Positions 36,206-44,282 of a stretch of 64,000 nt of DNA are shown here, in pieces; positions within the stretch are counted from its first letter, which is position 1; each line of letters opens with the position of its first letter. The DNA is from Amycolatopsis sp. MtRt-6 (GTDB taxonomy: Bacteria > Actinomycetota > Actinomycetes > Mycobacteriales > Pseudonocardiaceae), in contig NZ_JADWPD010000039.1 in the NCBI RefSeq assembly GCF_017308975.1, positions 40,634 through 104,633 of the forward strand. Direction: 5' to 3'. The notes below the pieces were generated by a model. That model was given only the letters and a program-made list of their open reading frames with translations, was not told the origin of the DNA and did no database searches. A program made the position numbers and the translations under genes.

Positions 36206-37206
36206 TGAGCATGGCGGCGAGGCCGATCAAGTTCTATCAGACCGGCAGCTTCGCGGTCGGCGGCCGGCTGCTCGGCGAGGACCAGCGCAGCGTGCAGTCC
36301 GACCGGCAGCGGATCAACTCCATCGACTGCGGCCACCGGGCCTGCCAAGGCTGCGGCGAGGCTTTGGGTGCGCGGTACGCGCTCGACGCGGCCATGCGCG
36401 CCACCGGGAACCAGATGGTCGCGGTCAATGCGACCGGGTGCCTGGAGGTCTTCTCGACGCCGTACCCCGAGACGTCGTGGCGGATCCCGTGGCTGCACTC
36501 CCTGTTCGGTAACGCACCGGCCGTCGCCACCGGTGTCGCCGCAGCAATGAAGGCCAAGGGCCGCACCGACGTCCGCGTGGTCGGGCAGGGCGGCGACGGC
36601 GGGACCGTCGACATCGGTTTCGCGTGCCTGTCGGGCATGTTCGAGCGCAACGACGACGTGCTCTACATCTGTTACGACAACGAGGCGTACATGAACACCG
36701 GCGTCCAGCGCTCGGGCGCCACCCCCGCCGCGGCGTGCACGGCGACGACCCCGGCCGTCGGTCCCGAACCCGGCGCGGTGTTCGGCCAGGGCAAGAACCT
36801 GCCATTGATCGCGATGGCGCACGAGATCCCTTATGTGGCGACGGCGACCGTGGCGGACCTGCGCGACCTGGAAGCGAAGGTGACGCGGGCGATGGAGTTC
36901 CACGGCGCCCGGTACCTGCACGTGCTCGTGCCGTGTCCGCTCGGCTGGGGCAGCGCGTCCCACGACACGATCCGGATCGCCCGGCTGGCCAAGGAGAGTG
37001 GGATCTTCCCGGTGCTCGAGGCCGAGTACGGGGTGGTCGTCACGACCTCGAAGATCCGCCACCGGGTGCCGGTCGAGGACTACCTGCGGCTCCAGACCCG
37101 GTACGCGCACCTGTTCGGCGACGAACCGCGCACCGGCGTGATCGCCGGGATCCAGGCCCAGGCCGACCGCAACATCCGCCGGTTCGACCTGCTCGAGGAG
37201 GCCTGA
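36205..37206 (+). CDS. porB: 2-oxoacid (pyruvate):ferredoxin oxidoreductase beta subunit
   Basis: 333 residues from the ATG at 36205 (TGATG overlap with porA; a GTG one codon earlier is also possible). CGHRACQGCGEAL holds the proximal 4Fe-4S cysteines; VVGQGGDGGTVDIGF with CYDNEAYMNTG is the TPP/Mg motif. Forms the catalytic TPP site with PorA. Confidence 0.93.
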   Translation: MSMAARPIKFYQTGSFAVGGRLLGEDQRSVQSDRQRINSIDCGHRACQGCGEALGARYALDAAMRATGNQMVAVNATGCLEVFSTPYPETSWRIPWLHSLFGNAPAVATGVAAAMKAKGRTDVRVVGQGGDGGTVDIGFACLSGMFERNDDVLYICYDNEAYMNTGVQRSGATPAAACTATTPAVGPEPGAVFGQGKNLPLIAMAHEIPYVATATVADLRDLEAKVTRAMEFHGARYLHVLVPCPLGWGSASHDTIRIARLAKESGIFPVLEAEYGVVVTTSKIRHRVPVEDYLRLQTRYAHLFGDEPRTGVIAGIQAQADRNIRRFDLLEEA

Positions 37207-37207
37207 G

Positions 37208-38830
37208 ATGGAGCACGAGAAGCCGTTCGCGATCACGCTCGACGTCGGGTCCAGCCGGGCGAACAAGACCGGGGCGTGGCGCTCCGAGCGGCCGGTCTAC
37301 GTGGACTTGCTGCCGCCGTGCAACCAGGCGTGCCCGTCCGGCCAGGACATCCAGAAGTGGCTGTACCACGCGGAATCCGGTGACTACGAGACCGCGTGGC
37401 GGGGCATCATGGCCGACAACCCGCTGCCCGCGGTGCTCGGGCGGATCTGCTACCGGCCGTGCGAGAGTGCCTGCAACCGCGGCCAGCTCGACGAAGCCGT
37501 CGGGATCAACTCCGTCGAGCGGTTCCTTGGCGACGAAGGCATCAAGCAGGGCTGGACGATCCCGGTCGCCGAACCGACCGGCAAGCGCGTGCTCGTCGTC
37601 GGCGCGGGTCCGGCCGGGCTGTCCGCCGCCTACCACCTGGCCCGGCTCGGGCACGCCGTCACAGTCCGCGACGCCGAGGCGGCGCCCGGCGGGATGATGC
37701 GCTACGGCATCCCGCGCTACCGGCTGCCGCGCGAGGTCATCGACGCCGAAATCGCCCGGATCCGGGCGATGGGCGTCGAGTTCGAGCAGAACACACGGGT
37801 CACCGACGTCGTGGCCGCGAAGACCGGATTCGACGCCGTTTTCCTCGCCGTGGGAGCCCAGGTCGGCAAGCGGGCCTACATCCCGGCCGGTGACTCCGCG
37901 CGTGTGCTCGACGCGGTTTCGCTGCTGCACGGGATGGAAAGCGGGGAGCGGCCGCTGCTCGGCCGTCGCGTCGCCGTCTACGGCGGCGGCAACACCGCGA
38001 TGGACGCCGCTCGCACCGCGAAGCGGCTCGGCGCCACCGATGCCGTCGTGGTCTACCGCCGCACCCGCGATCGAATGCCCGCGCACGAGTCCGAAGTGGC
38101 CGAGGCAGTCGAAGAGGGCGTGGCGATGCGGTGGCTGTCGACGATCAGCGAGATCGACGGCGACGGCATCACGGTCGAGAAGATGCGCCTCGACGAGTCC
38201 GGCTTCCCGCAGCCGACCGGGGAGTTCGAGCGGCTCGCGGCGGACAGCGTCGTGCTGGCCCTCGGCCAGGACACCGATCTGTCCCTTGTGGACGAGCTGC
38301 CGGACGTCGAGCGTGTGGACGGCGTCGTGCGCGTCGGCCCGGGCATGACAACAGGCCACCCGGGGATCTTCGCGGGCGGCGACATGGTGCCGTCGGGCCG
38401 GACCGCCACCGTCGCGGTGGGGCACGGGGCGAAGGCCGCCCGGGAGATCGACGCCTGGCTGCGCGGCGCCGTCGCGCCGGAGCCGCAAGCCCGGCGCGAG
38501 GCGACCTTCGACAACCTCAACACCTGGTACTACAGCGACGCCGACCGGAAGGTCCGGCCGCACCTGGACCTGTCCCGGCGGGTGTCGACCTTCGACGAGA
38601 TCAAGGGTGGGCTGACCGAGTCGACCGCGTTGTTCGAGGCGCGTCGCTGCCTGTCGTGCGGCAACTGCTTCGAATGCGACAACTGCTATGGCGTCTGCCC
38701 GGACAACGCGGTGCTCAAGCTCGAGCCGGGGGAGAAGTACGCGATCGACCTCGACTACTGCAAGGGGTGCGGGATCTGCGTCGCCGAATGTCCCTGCGGC
38801 GCCATCGAAATGGTGCCCGAGGAAACCTGA
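37208..38830 (+). CDS. GltD-like FAD/NAD(P) oxidoreductase with C-terminal 2[4Fe-4S] ferredoxin domain
   Basis: 540 residues. N-terminal cysteine block (PPCNQACPSGQDI, CYRPCESACNRG) as in glutamate synthase small subunits; FAD motif VLVVGAGPAGLSAAYHLAR near 130; NAD(P) motif VAVYGGGNTAMDAARTAKR near 255; C-terminal clusters CLSCGNCFECDNCYGVCP and CKGCGICVAECPCGA. Probably takes electrons from the por complex and passes them to NAD(P), replacing both the delta ferredoxin and a separate ferredoxin:NADP reductase. No GltB large subunit is present. Confidence 0.9.
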   Translation: MEHEKPFAITLDVGSSRANKTGAWRSERPVYVDLLPPCNQACPSGQDIQKWLYHAESGDYETAWRGIMADNPLPAVLGRICYRPCESACNRGQLDEAVGINSVERFLGDEGIKQGWTIPVAEPTGKRVLVVGAGPAGLSAAYHLARLGHAVTVRDAEAAPGGMMRYGIPRYRLPREVIDAEIARIRAMGVEFEQNTRVTDVVAAKTGFDAVFLAVGAQVGKRAYIPAGDSARVLDAVSLLHGMESGERPLLGRRVAVYGGGNTAMDAARTAKRLGATDAVVVYRRTRDRMPAHESEVAEAVEEGVAMRWLSTISEIDGDGITVEKMRLDESGFPQPTGEFERLAADSVVLALGQDTDLSLVDELPDVERVDGVVRVGPGMTTGHPGIFAGGDMVPSGRTATVAVGHGAKAAREIDAWLRGAVAPEPQARREATFDNLNTWYYSDADRKVRPHLDLSRRVSTFDEIKGGLTESTALFEARRCLSCGNCFECDNCYGVCPDNAVLKLEPGEKYAIDLDYCKGCGICVAECPCGAIEMVPEET

Positions 38831-38839
38831 GGAGGACTC

Positions 38840-39106
38840 ATGCGCGAGAAGCGCTGGCAAGTCGAGATCATCATCGACGAAGACGAAGGACGTACCCGGG
38901 CCACCGCCCGCCTGCACACTGCCGACGACACCCGCGTCTCCGGAACCGGGACCGCCCGGCTCAACCCGGCCGACCGGAACGTGCCCGAGATCGGCGACGA
39001 ACTCGCCGCTTCCCGCGCGCTGAGCGACCTGGCGCACAACTTGTTCGAATGCGCGGCCGGGGACATCGAAGAACTGACCCACCAGCCGATCCGGCTGGAA
39101 CGCTGA
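38840..39106 (+). CDS. DUF1876 protein (Rv1738 family)
   Basis: 88 residues. WQVEIIIDEDEGRTRATARLHTADDTRVSGTGTARLNPADRNVPEIGDELAASRALSDLAHNLF fits DUF1876, whose member Rv1738 is one of the most strongly hypoxia-induced DosR genes and resembles ribosome hibernation factors in structure. GAGGAGG before the ATG. Part of the aldolase-por transcript. Confidence 0.92.
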   Translation: MREKRWQVEIIIDEDEGRTRATARLHTADDTRVSGTGTARLNPADRNVPEIGDELAASRALSDLAHNLFECAAGDIEELTHQPIRLER

Positions 39107-39116
39107 GGAGGCGGAC

Positions 39117-39638
39117 ATGCGAGCCGTGATCGTGTTCGAATCGATGTTCGGCGCCACCGAGAAGGTGGCCCGTGCCATTGCCGGCGGTTTGTCGGTGTCG
39201 GTCGGGGCCGAGGTGGTGAACGTCGACGATGCACCTTCGGACCTCACCGGGGTCGAGTTGCTCGTCGTCGGCGGGCCCACCCACGTGCATGGCATGAGCC
39301 GGGCCGCGACGCGGAAGTCGGCCGCGGACCAGGTGGCTTACGAGGTGCGGTCGCGGACCGGGATCCGGGAATGGCTGAACTCCCTCGAGTCGCTCCCGCC
39401 GGGGCTCGCGTTCGCGGCGTTCGACACCCGGATCGACAAGCCGCGCGTGTTCACCGGTGCGGCCTCGCTCGGCGTCACGAAGCGGCTGGACCGGCTCGGG
39501 GGCCGGGCGGCGGCGCCCGCCGAAAGCTTCTTCGTCGGCACCGGTTCGATCGACGCCGGCCCCGAGCCGGGTGAGCTGGCCCGCGCCGAGGCGTGGGGTG
39601 CGGCACTCGGCGCTGCCGTGCGCCGGACCGTGGCCTGA
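39117..39638 (+). CDS. Flavodoxin-family protein
   Basis: 173 residues. VIVFESMFGATEKVARAIAGGL is the FMN phosphate loop; ELLVVGGPTHVHGMSRA is the second flavin loop. Could accept electrons from the ferredoxin oxidoreductase module directly upstream (10 bases after the DUF1876 gene). GAGGAGG before the ATG. Confidence 0.87.
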   Translation: MRAVIVFESMFGATEKVARAIAGGLSVSVGAEVVNVDDAPSDLTGVELLVVGGPTHVHGMSRAATRKSAADQVAYEVRSRTGIREWLNSLESLPPGLAFAAFDTRIDKPRVFTGAASLGVTKRLDRLGGRAAAPAESFFVGTGSIDAGPEPGELARAEAWGAALGAAVRRTVA

Positions 39639-39649
39639 ACGGCCGCATT

Positions 39650-39678
39650 GCCGTCCGCCGTGCGTATCGGCGGACGGC
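39650..39678. terminator. Perfect 11-bp hairpin between convergent genes
   Basis: GCCGTCCGCCG, 7-base loop, CGGCGGACGGC, starting 12 bases after the flavodoxin stop and before the end of the convergent gene at 39691. Confidence 0.75.
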
Positions 39679-39690
39679 GGTGGCACCGGT

Positions 39691-40710
39691 TCACCTCAAC
39701 CCCGGCAGGCGACGTAGGGCGACGCCGGTCACCGCCGACGTGGTCGCCGCCATCACCAAGCCGCCGGCAATGCCGATCAGGATGGTCGGTCCCAGGCCCT
39801 GCCCGGGTTGCCACAACGGCATCGTGACGCCCAGGAAGCCGGCCAGGCCGAGCAGCCAGGCACCGGCGGTGGTGAAGATCCAGCGCGCCGAGCGGGCGAG
39901 GTGGCGGCGCAGGACCAGCCATTGGGCGAAGCCGATGGACAGCAACAGGGCCGTGCCGAGGACGGCGGCCACCGGCCAGAGCACCAGTGGTGGCCAGGAC
40001 ACGAGGCCCGCTGCCCACGTGCTCGGGGCGAGGCCGGCCAGGTAGGCGAAGGACGCCGCCCCGGCCGTGGCCGCCACCCATCGCCGGGTGTTGAAGGCGG
40101 GCAGAATGCGCCGGAGGACGAGTGCCTGGCCGGTGCCGAGCGCGGCTCCTTCGACCGCGCCGGCCAGCAGCAGGGCGGGCAGCGAAACGGCCGTGGGGCT
40201 GTTCGCGGTCAGGGCACCGGTGACGGCCGGGATCGCGAAGCCGAGGAACTCGGCGACCGTGACGACCAGGAACCACGTCCAAGCCAGGCGCCTACCCCGC
40301 AAAAGAGGCACCGGCGGAGCGGTGAAAGCCACGATCGGCGTGTCCGCGGTCAGCGGGAGGCGGGGAAATCGGCCGCGGTAGGCCTCGGCTCCGGCGTCGC
40401 GCTCCGCCCCGGTGAGCAGCCGCCCTTCGGCCGCGATCCAGCGGCCGTCGAGCAGCACCTCGGCCCCGGCGCCGTGGCGGAAGTGCCGCCACCAGCGCTT
40501 GCGATCGGGGGTTCCGGCGGCGACCAGGATCTCCGCACCGGCGCAGGCGTACTGCACCGGGAGCGTGATCGGCTCCGGCGCGGTGGCGGGCCGGTACCGC
40601 AGTGCGGTGAGCGTTCCGTTCAGCAGCGGGGCAAGCCGGGAGCCGAGCAGCCGCAGCAACGTCCGGTTCGGCAAGCCGGGGCGGGTCGGGTTCGCAGTGC
40701 CAGTCGTCAT
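39691..40710 (-). CDS. Deazaflavin-reductase-like barrel fused to a membrane domain
   Basis: 339 residues. Residues 1-145 look like the small split barrel of the F420H2-dependent nitroreductase (Ddn/DUF385) family: ITLPVQYACAGAEILVAAGTPDRKRWWRHFRHGAGAEVLLDGRWIAAEG. From about 150 six hydrophobic segments follow, including LVVTVAEFLGFAIPAVTG and AAVLGTALLLSIGFAQWLV. Soluble Ddn-type enzymes reduce quinones or nitro groups; here the activity would be fixed at the membrane. Cofactor is inferred. Strong DosR-like box 55-75 bases upstream. Confidence 0.75.
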   Translation of the reverse strand: MTTGTANPTRPGLPNRTLLRLLGSRLAPLLNGTLTALRYRPATAPEPITLPVQYACAGAEILVAAGTPDRKRWWRHFRHGAGAEVLLDGRWIAAEGRLLTGAERDAGAEAYRGRFPRLPLTADTPIVAFTAPPVPLLRGRRLAWTWFLVVTVAEFLGFAIPAVTGALTANSPTAVSLPALLLAGAVEGAALGTGQALVLRRILPAFNTRRWVAATAGAASFAYLAGLAPSTWAAGLVSWPPLVLWPVAAVLGTALLLSIGFAQWLVLRRHLARSARWIFTTAGAWLLGLAGFLGVTMPLWQPGQGLGPTILIGIAGGLVMAATTSAVTGVALRRLPGLR

Positions 40711-40763
40711 CCCGCCAGTACAGGCGGCGGTGGACGGCCGCAGCAGGGCCGATCGAACCCCGG

Positions 40764-40784
40764 CCGGAGGACTTTGGCCACCCG
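40764..40784. promoter_or_regulatory. DosR-like box upstream of the deazaflavin-reductase-like gene
   Basis: CCGGAGGACTTTGGCCACCCG, core AGGACTTTGGCCACC. It lies between the minus-strand start at 40710 and the end of corA. Confidence 0.65.
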
Positions 40785-40790
40785 TCGGGT

Positions 40791-41744
40791 TCAGAGCCAG
40801 TCGCGGCGTTTGAACAGCGCGTACAACGTCGCGGAGATGATCAGGATGGCCAGGGTCGACACCCACACCCCGGATGCCGTCCCGAAGCCCGGGTACGGGA
40901 TGTTCTGGCCGTAGAACCCGGTGATCGCGGTCGGGACGGCGATGATCGCGGCCCAGCTGGTGACCTTCTTCATGATCGTGTTGAGCCGGTTTCCCTGGAT
41001 GCTCAGTTGCGTCTCGCGGATCGTGGCGATCAGGTCGCGCAGGGACTCCGTCCACTCGGTGACGCGCAGGACGTGGTCGTAGACGTCCTGGAAGTAGGGC
41101 AGGAGGGTGTCGTCGCGGCGCATCAGGGCGGCGACGATCTCCCGCATCGGGACGGCCAGGTGCCGCAGCCGGCTGAGGCTGCGGCGCAGGCGCAGGGAGC
41201 GGCGTTGCAGGTCGGTGTGGTCGACGCGGTCGGCGAACACGAGGTCTTCGAGGGCTTCGACCTGCTCGTCGAGGGCTTGGACGGCGTCGAGGTGCCCGTC
41301 GACGAGGTAGTCGAGCAGGCCGTGCAGGAGGAATGCGGCGCCTGCCTTGGCCAGGTCCGGGGTGGTGTCCCAGCGGGCGGTGAGGGCGTCGATGTCGGTG
41401 GTGCCGTTGCGGTGCACGGTGATCAGCACGCGGTCGGTGATGAACGCGTCGAGTTCCGAGGCGGTCAGGACGCCGTCGGTCACGTGCACGGTGTAGGCGG
41501 CGAGGAACGAGTGCCGGTCGTAGCGGACGAGCTTGGGGCGTTGGTGGTCTTCGTCGAGGACAGAGGCGACGGCCAGCGGGTGGAGGCCGAGTTCGGTGGT
41601 GAGCGCCGCGAGGTCGCCGGCGGTGGGGGCGTCGAAGTCGAGCCACAGGGTCACCGAGGGGTCAGCGAGGTGGTGGGCGGCTTCGGTGGCGGGGAAGTTC
41701 TCCCGTTCGAGGACACCGCTGCGGTACAGCCGGCTGCGTGTCAT
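40791..41744 (-). CDS. corA: CorA-family divalent metal transporter
   Basis: 317 residues: a long cytoplasmic alpha/beta and helical part, then two C-terminal membrane helices. The pore motif is YGQN (TAITGFYGQNIPYPGF) instead of the classic YGMN; this variant is found in some actinobacterial CorA proteins and may alter ion choice. The start codon is four bases after the end of the zinc-ribbon gene, so the two are cotranscribed. Confidence 0.9.
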   Translation of the reverse strand: MTRSRLYRSGVLERENFPATEAAHHLADPSVTLWLDFDAPTAGDLAALTTELGLHPLAVASVLDEDHQRPKLVRYDRHSFLAAYTVHVTDGVLTASELDAFITDRVLITVHRNGTTDIDALTARWDTTPDLAKAGAAFLLHGLLDYLVDGHLDAVQALDEQVEALEDLVFADRVDHTDLQRRSLRLRRSLSRLRHLAVPMREIVAALMRRDDTLLPYFQDVYDHVLRVTEWTESLRDLIATIRETQLSIQGNRLNTIMKKVTSWAAIIAVPTAITGFYGQNIPYPGFGTASGVWVSTLAILIISATLYALFKRRDWL

Positions 41745-41748
41745 CGGC

Positions 41749-42189
41749 TCAGTGGTCGTGTGCCGCGGCGAGGCTGGCGCGGCAGGCGCGGACCAGCTGG
41801 CGGGTGGCCCGCGTGGCCGGGGTGTCGCCGCAGGACGGGCAGCGGACCGAGACGTCGCCGGCCAGCTGGTCGATCGCGACGTTCAGCGCGCATTCGCAGG
41901 CGCGGCACCAGCGGGTGCCGGTGATGATGACGACGTGCAGGGGCGAGGCGACGCAGTCGTGCAGCCAGCGGCGGTGGGTGCGGCAGGTGACGCGCTCCAG
42001 CGGGTCCAGGCCGTCCTCTTCGGACCGGTCTTCGGCGGTCAGCGTGCGTGCCAGGCGCTGGTCGGCGACGTCGGCGTAGCGGGGATCGATGAAATCGGCC
42101 GGCCGCAGAGCGAGCCGGTCACGGCGGTTGCGGCGGGGGGACGTCGGCTCGGCTGTGGTCGCCGGGGCGAATCCGCGGTGTGCGTCCAT
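41749..42189 (-). CDS. Zinc-ribbon hypothetical protein
   Basis: 146 residues. The C-terminal half has CRACECAL and VRCPSCG, two C-x2-C pairs 20-30 residues apart, a likely zinc ribbon; a further Cys/His set lies in VTCRTHRRWLHDC. The N-terminal part is basic. ATG 42189 (GAGG upstream) is preferred to a GTG four codons earlier. First gene of an operon with corA, below a strong Dos-like box. Function not recognised. Confidence 0.68.
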   Translation of the reverse strand: MDAHRGFAPATTAEPTSPRRNRRDRLALRPADFIDPRYADVADQRLARTLTAEDRSEEDGLDPLERVTCRTHRRWLHDCVASPLHVVIITGTRWCRACECALNVAIDQLAGDVSVRCPSCGDTPATRATRQLVRACRASLAAAHDH

Positions 42190-42310
42190 GATGTGCCTCA
42201 CTTTCGTCTGATCCCAGACTCCGCCGGTCCGGGCCGGACGACGAGTGCCGTACCGTCCTCGTTCCCGGGGCCCACGGACACGGACCTGGCGGGTCGAAGG
42301 GCCACGGGCG

Positions 42311-42332
42311 CGAGGACTTTCGGTCCCTCAGG
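42311..42332. promoter_or_regulatory. DosR-like box upstream of the zinc-ribbon/corA operon
   Basis: GAGGACTTTCGGTCCCTC, arms AGGAC/GTCCCT. It overlaps the stop codon of the upstream USP gene and lies about 125 bases before the ATG at 42189. Confidence 0.66.
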
Positions 42333-43206
42333 ACGCGGTTCGCACGAGGTACACCGGACAGGCCGCACTGTGCAGCAGGGCCTGGCCGGTGGAGCCGAGC
42401 AGCAGGCCGGGGAACCCGCCGCGGCCACGGTTGCCGAGCACGACGAGCTGGGCGGCGCCACTGCGCTCGATCAGCTCGCGCCGCGGGTGGGCCCGGACGA
42501 CAACCCGGTCGACTTCCACGTCTCCGATGTCGTGGCCGCCGAGCCGGTCGGTCAACAGCCGGTGGCCGGCGTCGGTCACCGACTCAGGGTGCTCCGGGTG
42601 ACCGGGTTCGTGCGGTGGCGGATCGTCGGCCCACGCGTGCACGACGACCAGCGGGACCTGACGGGACTTGGCTTCGTCGAGGGCGACGGCGAGGATGCGG
42701 CTGCTCGCTTCGCCGCCGTCGATGCCGGCGAGGACCGGACGTCCGGCGGCTTCGGCCTTGTCCCAGGCGTCACCGCGCACGATGACCGTGTCGCACGAGG
42801 CATGTGCGCTGACAGCCGAGGCGACCGACCCGGCGAGGAGCCCGGTGAGCCGGCCCTTTCCGGATGACCCGACGACGAGCAAGGCGGCCGTCTTGGACGC
42901 ATCGACGAGGGCTTGGGCGGCGCGGTCGGGGTCGAGCCGGGTCGTCGCGCCCGGAACGCCCTGCGCGGCCGCGAGCTCGGCCGCGGTGCGCAGGGAGCGG
43001 CCGCCGTGCTCACGCAGGACGTCCTTCATCTCCTCGGGCGGCGGCACGACACCGCCGGCGAGCAAGGCCGAGAAGTCGATCGCGTAGACGATCTCCAGCG
43101 TCGCGTCGCGCCGGCGAGCGGTACGGGCTGCCCAGCGGACAGCGTCGAGCGACTCGGCCGATCCGTCGACTCCGACGACGATCGGCCGGCTGGTGGGTGC
43201 GGTCAT
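42328..43206 (-). CDS. Universal stress protein, two tandem USP domains
   Basis: 292 residues. ATP loops: GSSGKGRLTGLLAGSVAS (first, a variant) and GNRGRGGFPGLLLGSTGQ (second). ATG 43206 has GGAG six bases upstream; longer starts up to 43254 lack this. Divergent from another USP gene across a Dos-like promoter. Confidence 0.9.
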   Translation of the reverse strand: MTAPTSRPIVVGVDGSAESLDAVRWAARTARRRDATLEIVYAIDFSALLAGGVVPPPEEMKDVLREHGGRSLRTAAELAAAQGVPGATTRLDPDRAAQALVDASKTAALLVVGSSGKGRLTGLLAGSVASAVSAHASCDTVIVRGDAWDKAEAAGRPVLAGIDGGEASSRILAVALDEAKSRQVPLVVVHAWADDPPPHEPGHPEHPESVTDAGHRLLTDRLGGHDIGDVEVDRVVVRAHPRRELIERSGAAQLVVLGNRGRGGFPGLLLGSTGQALLHSAACPVYLVRTAS

Positions 43207-43282
43207 CGGCGGCTCCATTCTCGTGGCATCCCTGGTCATCTCCTCGAGGTCCACGGTGCGCTTCCGGCCGGGTAGGTCGGAG

Positions 43283-43318
43283 CGGCCGAAGGTCCTCGCG
43301 GGCGGGGACGAACGGCCG
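43283..43318. promoter_or_regulatory. DosR-like motifs between divergent USP genes
   Basis: CCGAAGGTCCTCG at 43286-43298 and GGGGACGAACGGCC at 43304-43317. The spacing is within 80 bases of both start codons. Confidence 0.52.
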
Positions 43319-43395
43319 CAGCGTCCGCCCGCCGGCGAGACCTACCTTCGAGCCGGATGCGTGGTCCGCGCACCGGAACCCGGAGGAAACAGGTC

Positions 43396-44280
43396 ATGAG
43401 CACAACCGGAAACCCGCCGGTCGTCGTCGCCGTCGACGATTCGGAAACGGCCGCGGCGGCTGCGCTGTGGGCGGCTGGGGAAGCCGCCCGCCGACATGCG
43501 TCGCTGCTCGTCTTCACCGCGTACGGCTACGAGGACGCCGCGTTCGGCGGGAAGATGTCGCCGCCGTCGGACTGGCTCAGGATCAAGGAGGCCGAAGCCG
43601 GCGAACTGCTGCGCACGACGCGGGCGACCCTCGAAGCCGCCGTTCCCGGGTTGGACGTGTCCACCGAGGCCAGTGATCGCGGGCCGGTCCCCGTCCTGCT
43701 GGAGGTCTCGGCGCGGACCCGGATCCTGGTCACCGGGGAGCCGGTCGGCGTGATCGCGGGTCTGTTCAGCGGCTCGCCCGACGTCGACCTCGCCGCCAAG
43801 GCGCACTGCCCGGTCGTGGTCGTGCGCGGGAACGAGTCCGTGGACGGCCCGGTGGTCGTCGGCGTCGACGGCAGCCCGCTGAGCGAGGCCGCGATCGCGT
43901 GGGCGTTCGAGGAGGCCTCGCTCCGCGGTGCTCCGCTCGTCGCGCTGTACGCCTGGCACGACGGGGACACCGCGGGCTTGTTCAGCGACGGCAACGTCGC
44001 CTTCCAGGGCGAAGCCGTTCAGGACTCCGGCCGGCGGCTGCTGGCCGAGCGGCTCGCCGGCTGGCAGGAAAAGTACCCGGACGTCCAGGTCGAGCGCCGG
44101 GTCGAGCACGACAAGCCGCGCTCCCGGTTGCTGTCGGCGAGCCGCGGCGCGCAGCTGGTCGTGGTCGGCAGCCGTGGCCGGGGTGGTTTCGCCGGGCTGG
44201 TGCTGGGTTCGACGAGCCAGGCCCTGCTGCACCACGCGTCGTGCCCGGTCATGGTGGTCCGCACCGAGAAGGAGAACTGA
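43396..44280 (+). CDS. Universal stress protein with degenerate first ATP loop
   Basis: 294 residues. The second domain has GSRGRGGFAGLVLGSTSQ. In the first the loop reads GEPVGVIAGLFSGSPDV, lacking the normal G-x2-G start, so this half probably does not bind ATP. The first domain also has an insert (EDAAFGGKMSPPSDWLRIKE). Three bases separate it from the following CBS-BON gene, a pairing seen again at 48987/49847. Confidence 0.9.
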   Translation: MSTTGNPPVVVAVDDSETAAAAALWAAGEAARRHASLLVFTAYGYEDAAFGGKMSPPSDWLRIKEAEAGELLRTTRATLEAAVPGLDVSTEASDRGPVPVLLEVSARTRILVTGEPVGVIAGLFSGSPDVDLAAKAHCPVVVVRGNESVDGPVVVGVDGSPLSEAAIAWAFEEASLRGAPLVALYAWHDGDTAGLFSDGNVAFQGEAVQDSGRRLLAERLAGWQEKYPDVQVERRVEHDKPRSRLLSASRGAQLVVVGSRGRGGFAGLVLGSTSQALLHHASCPVMVVRTEKEN

Positions 44281-44282
44281 AC

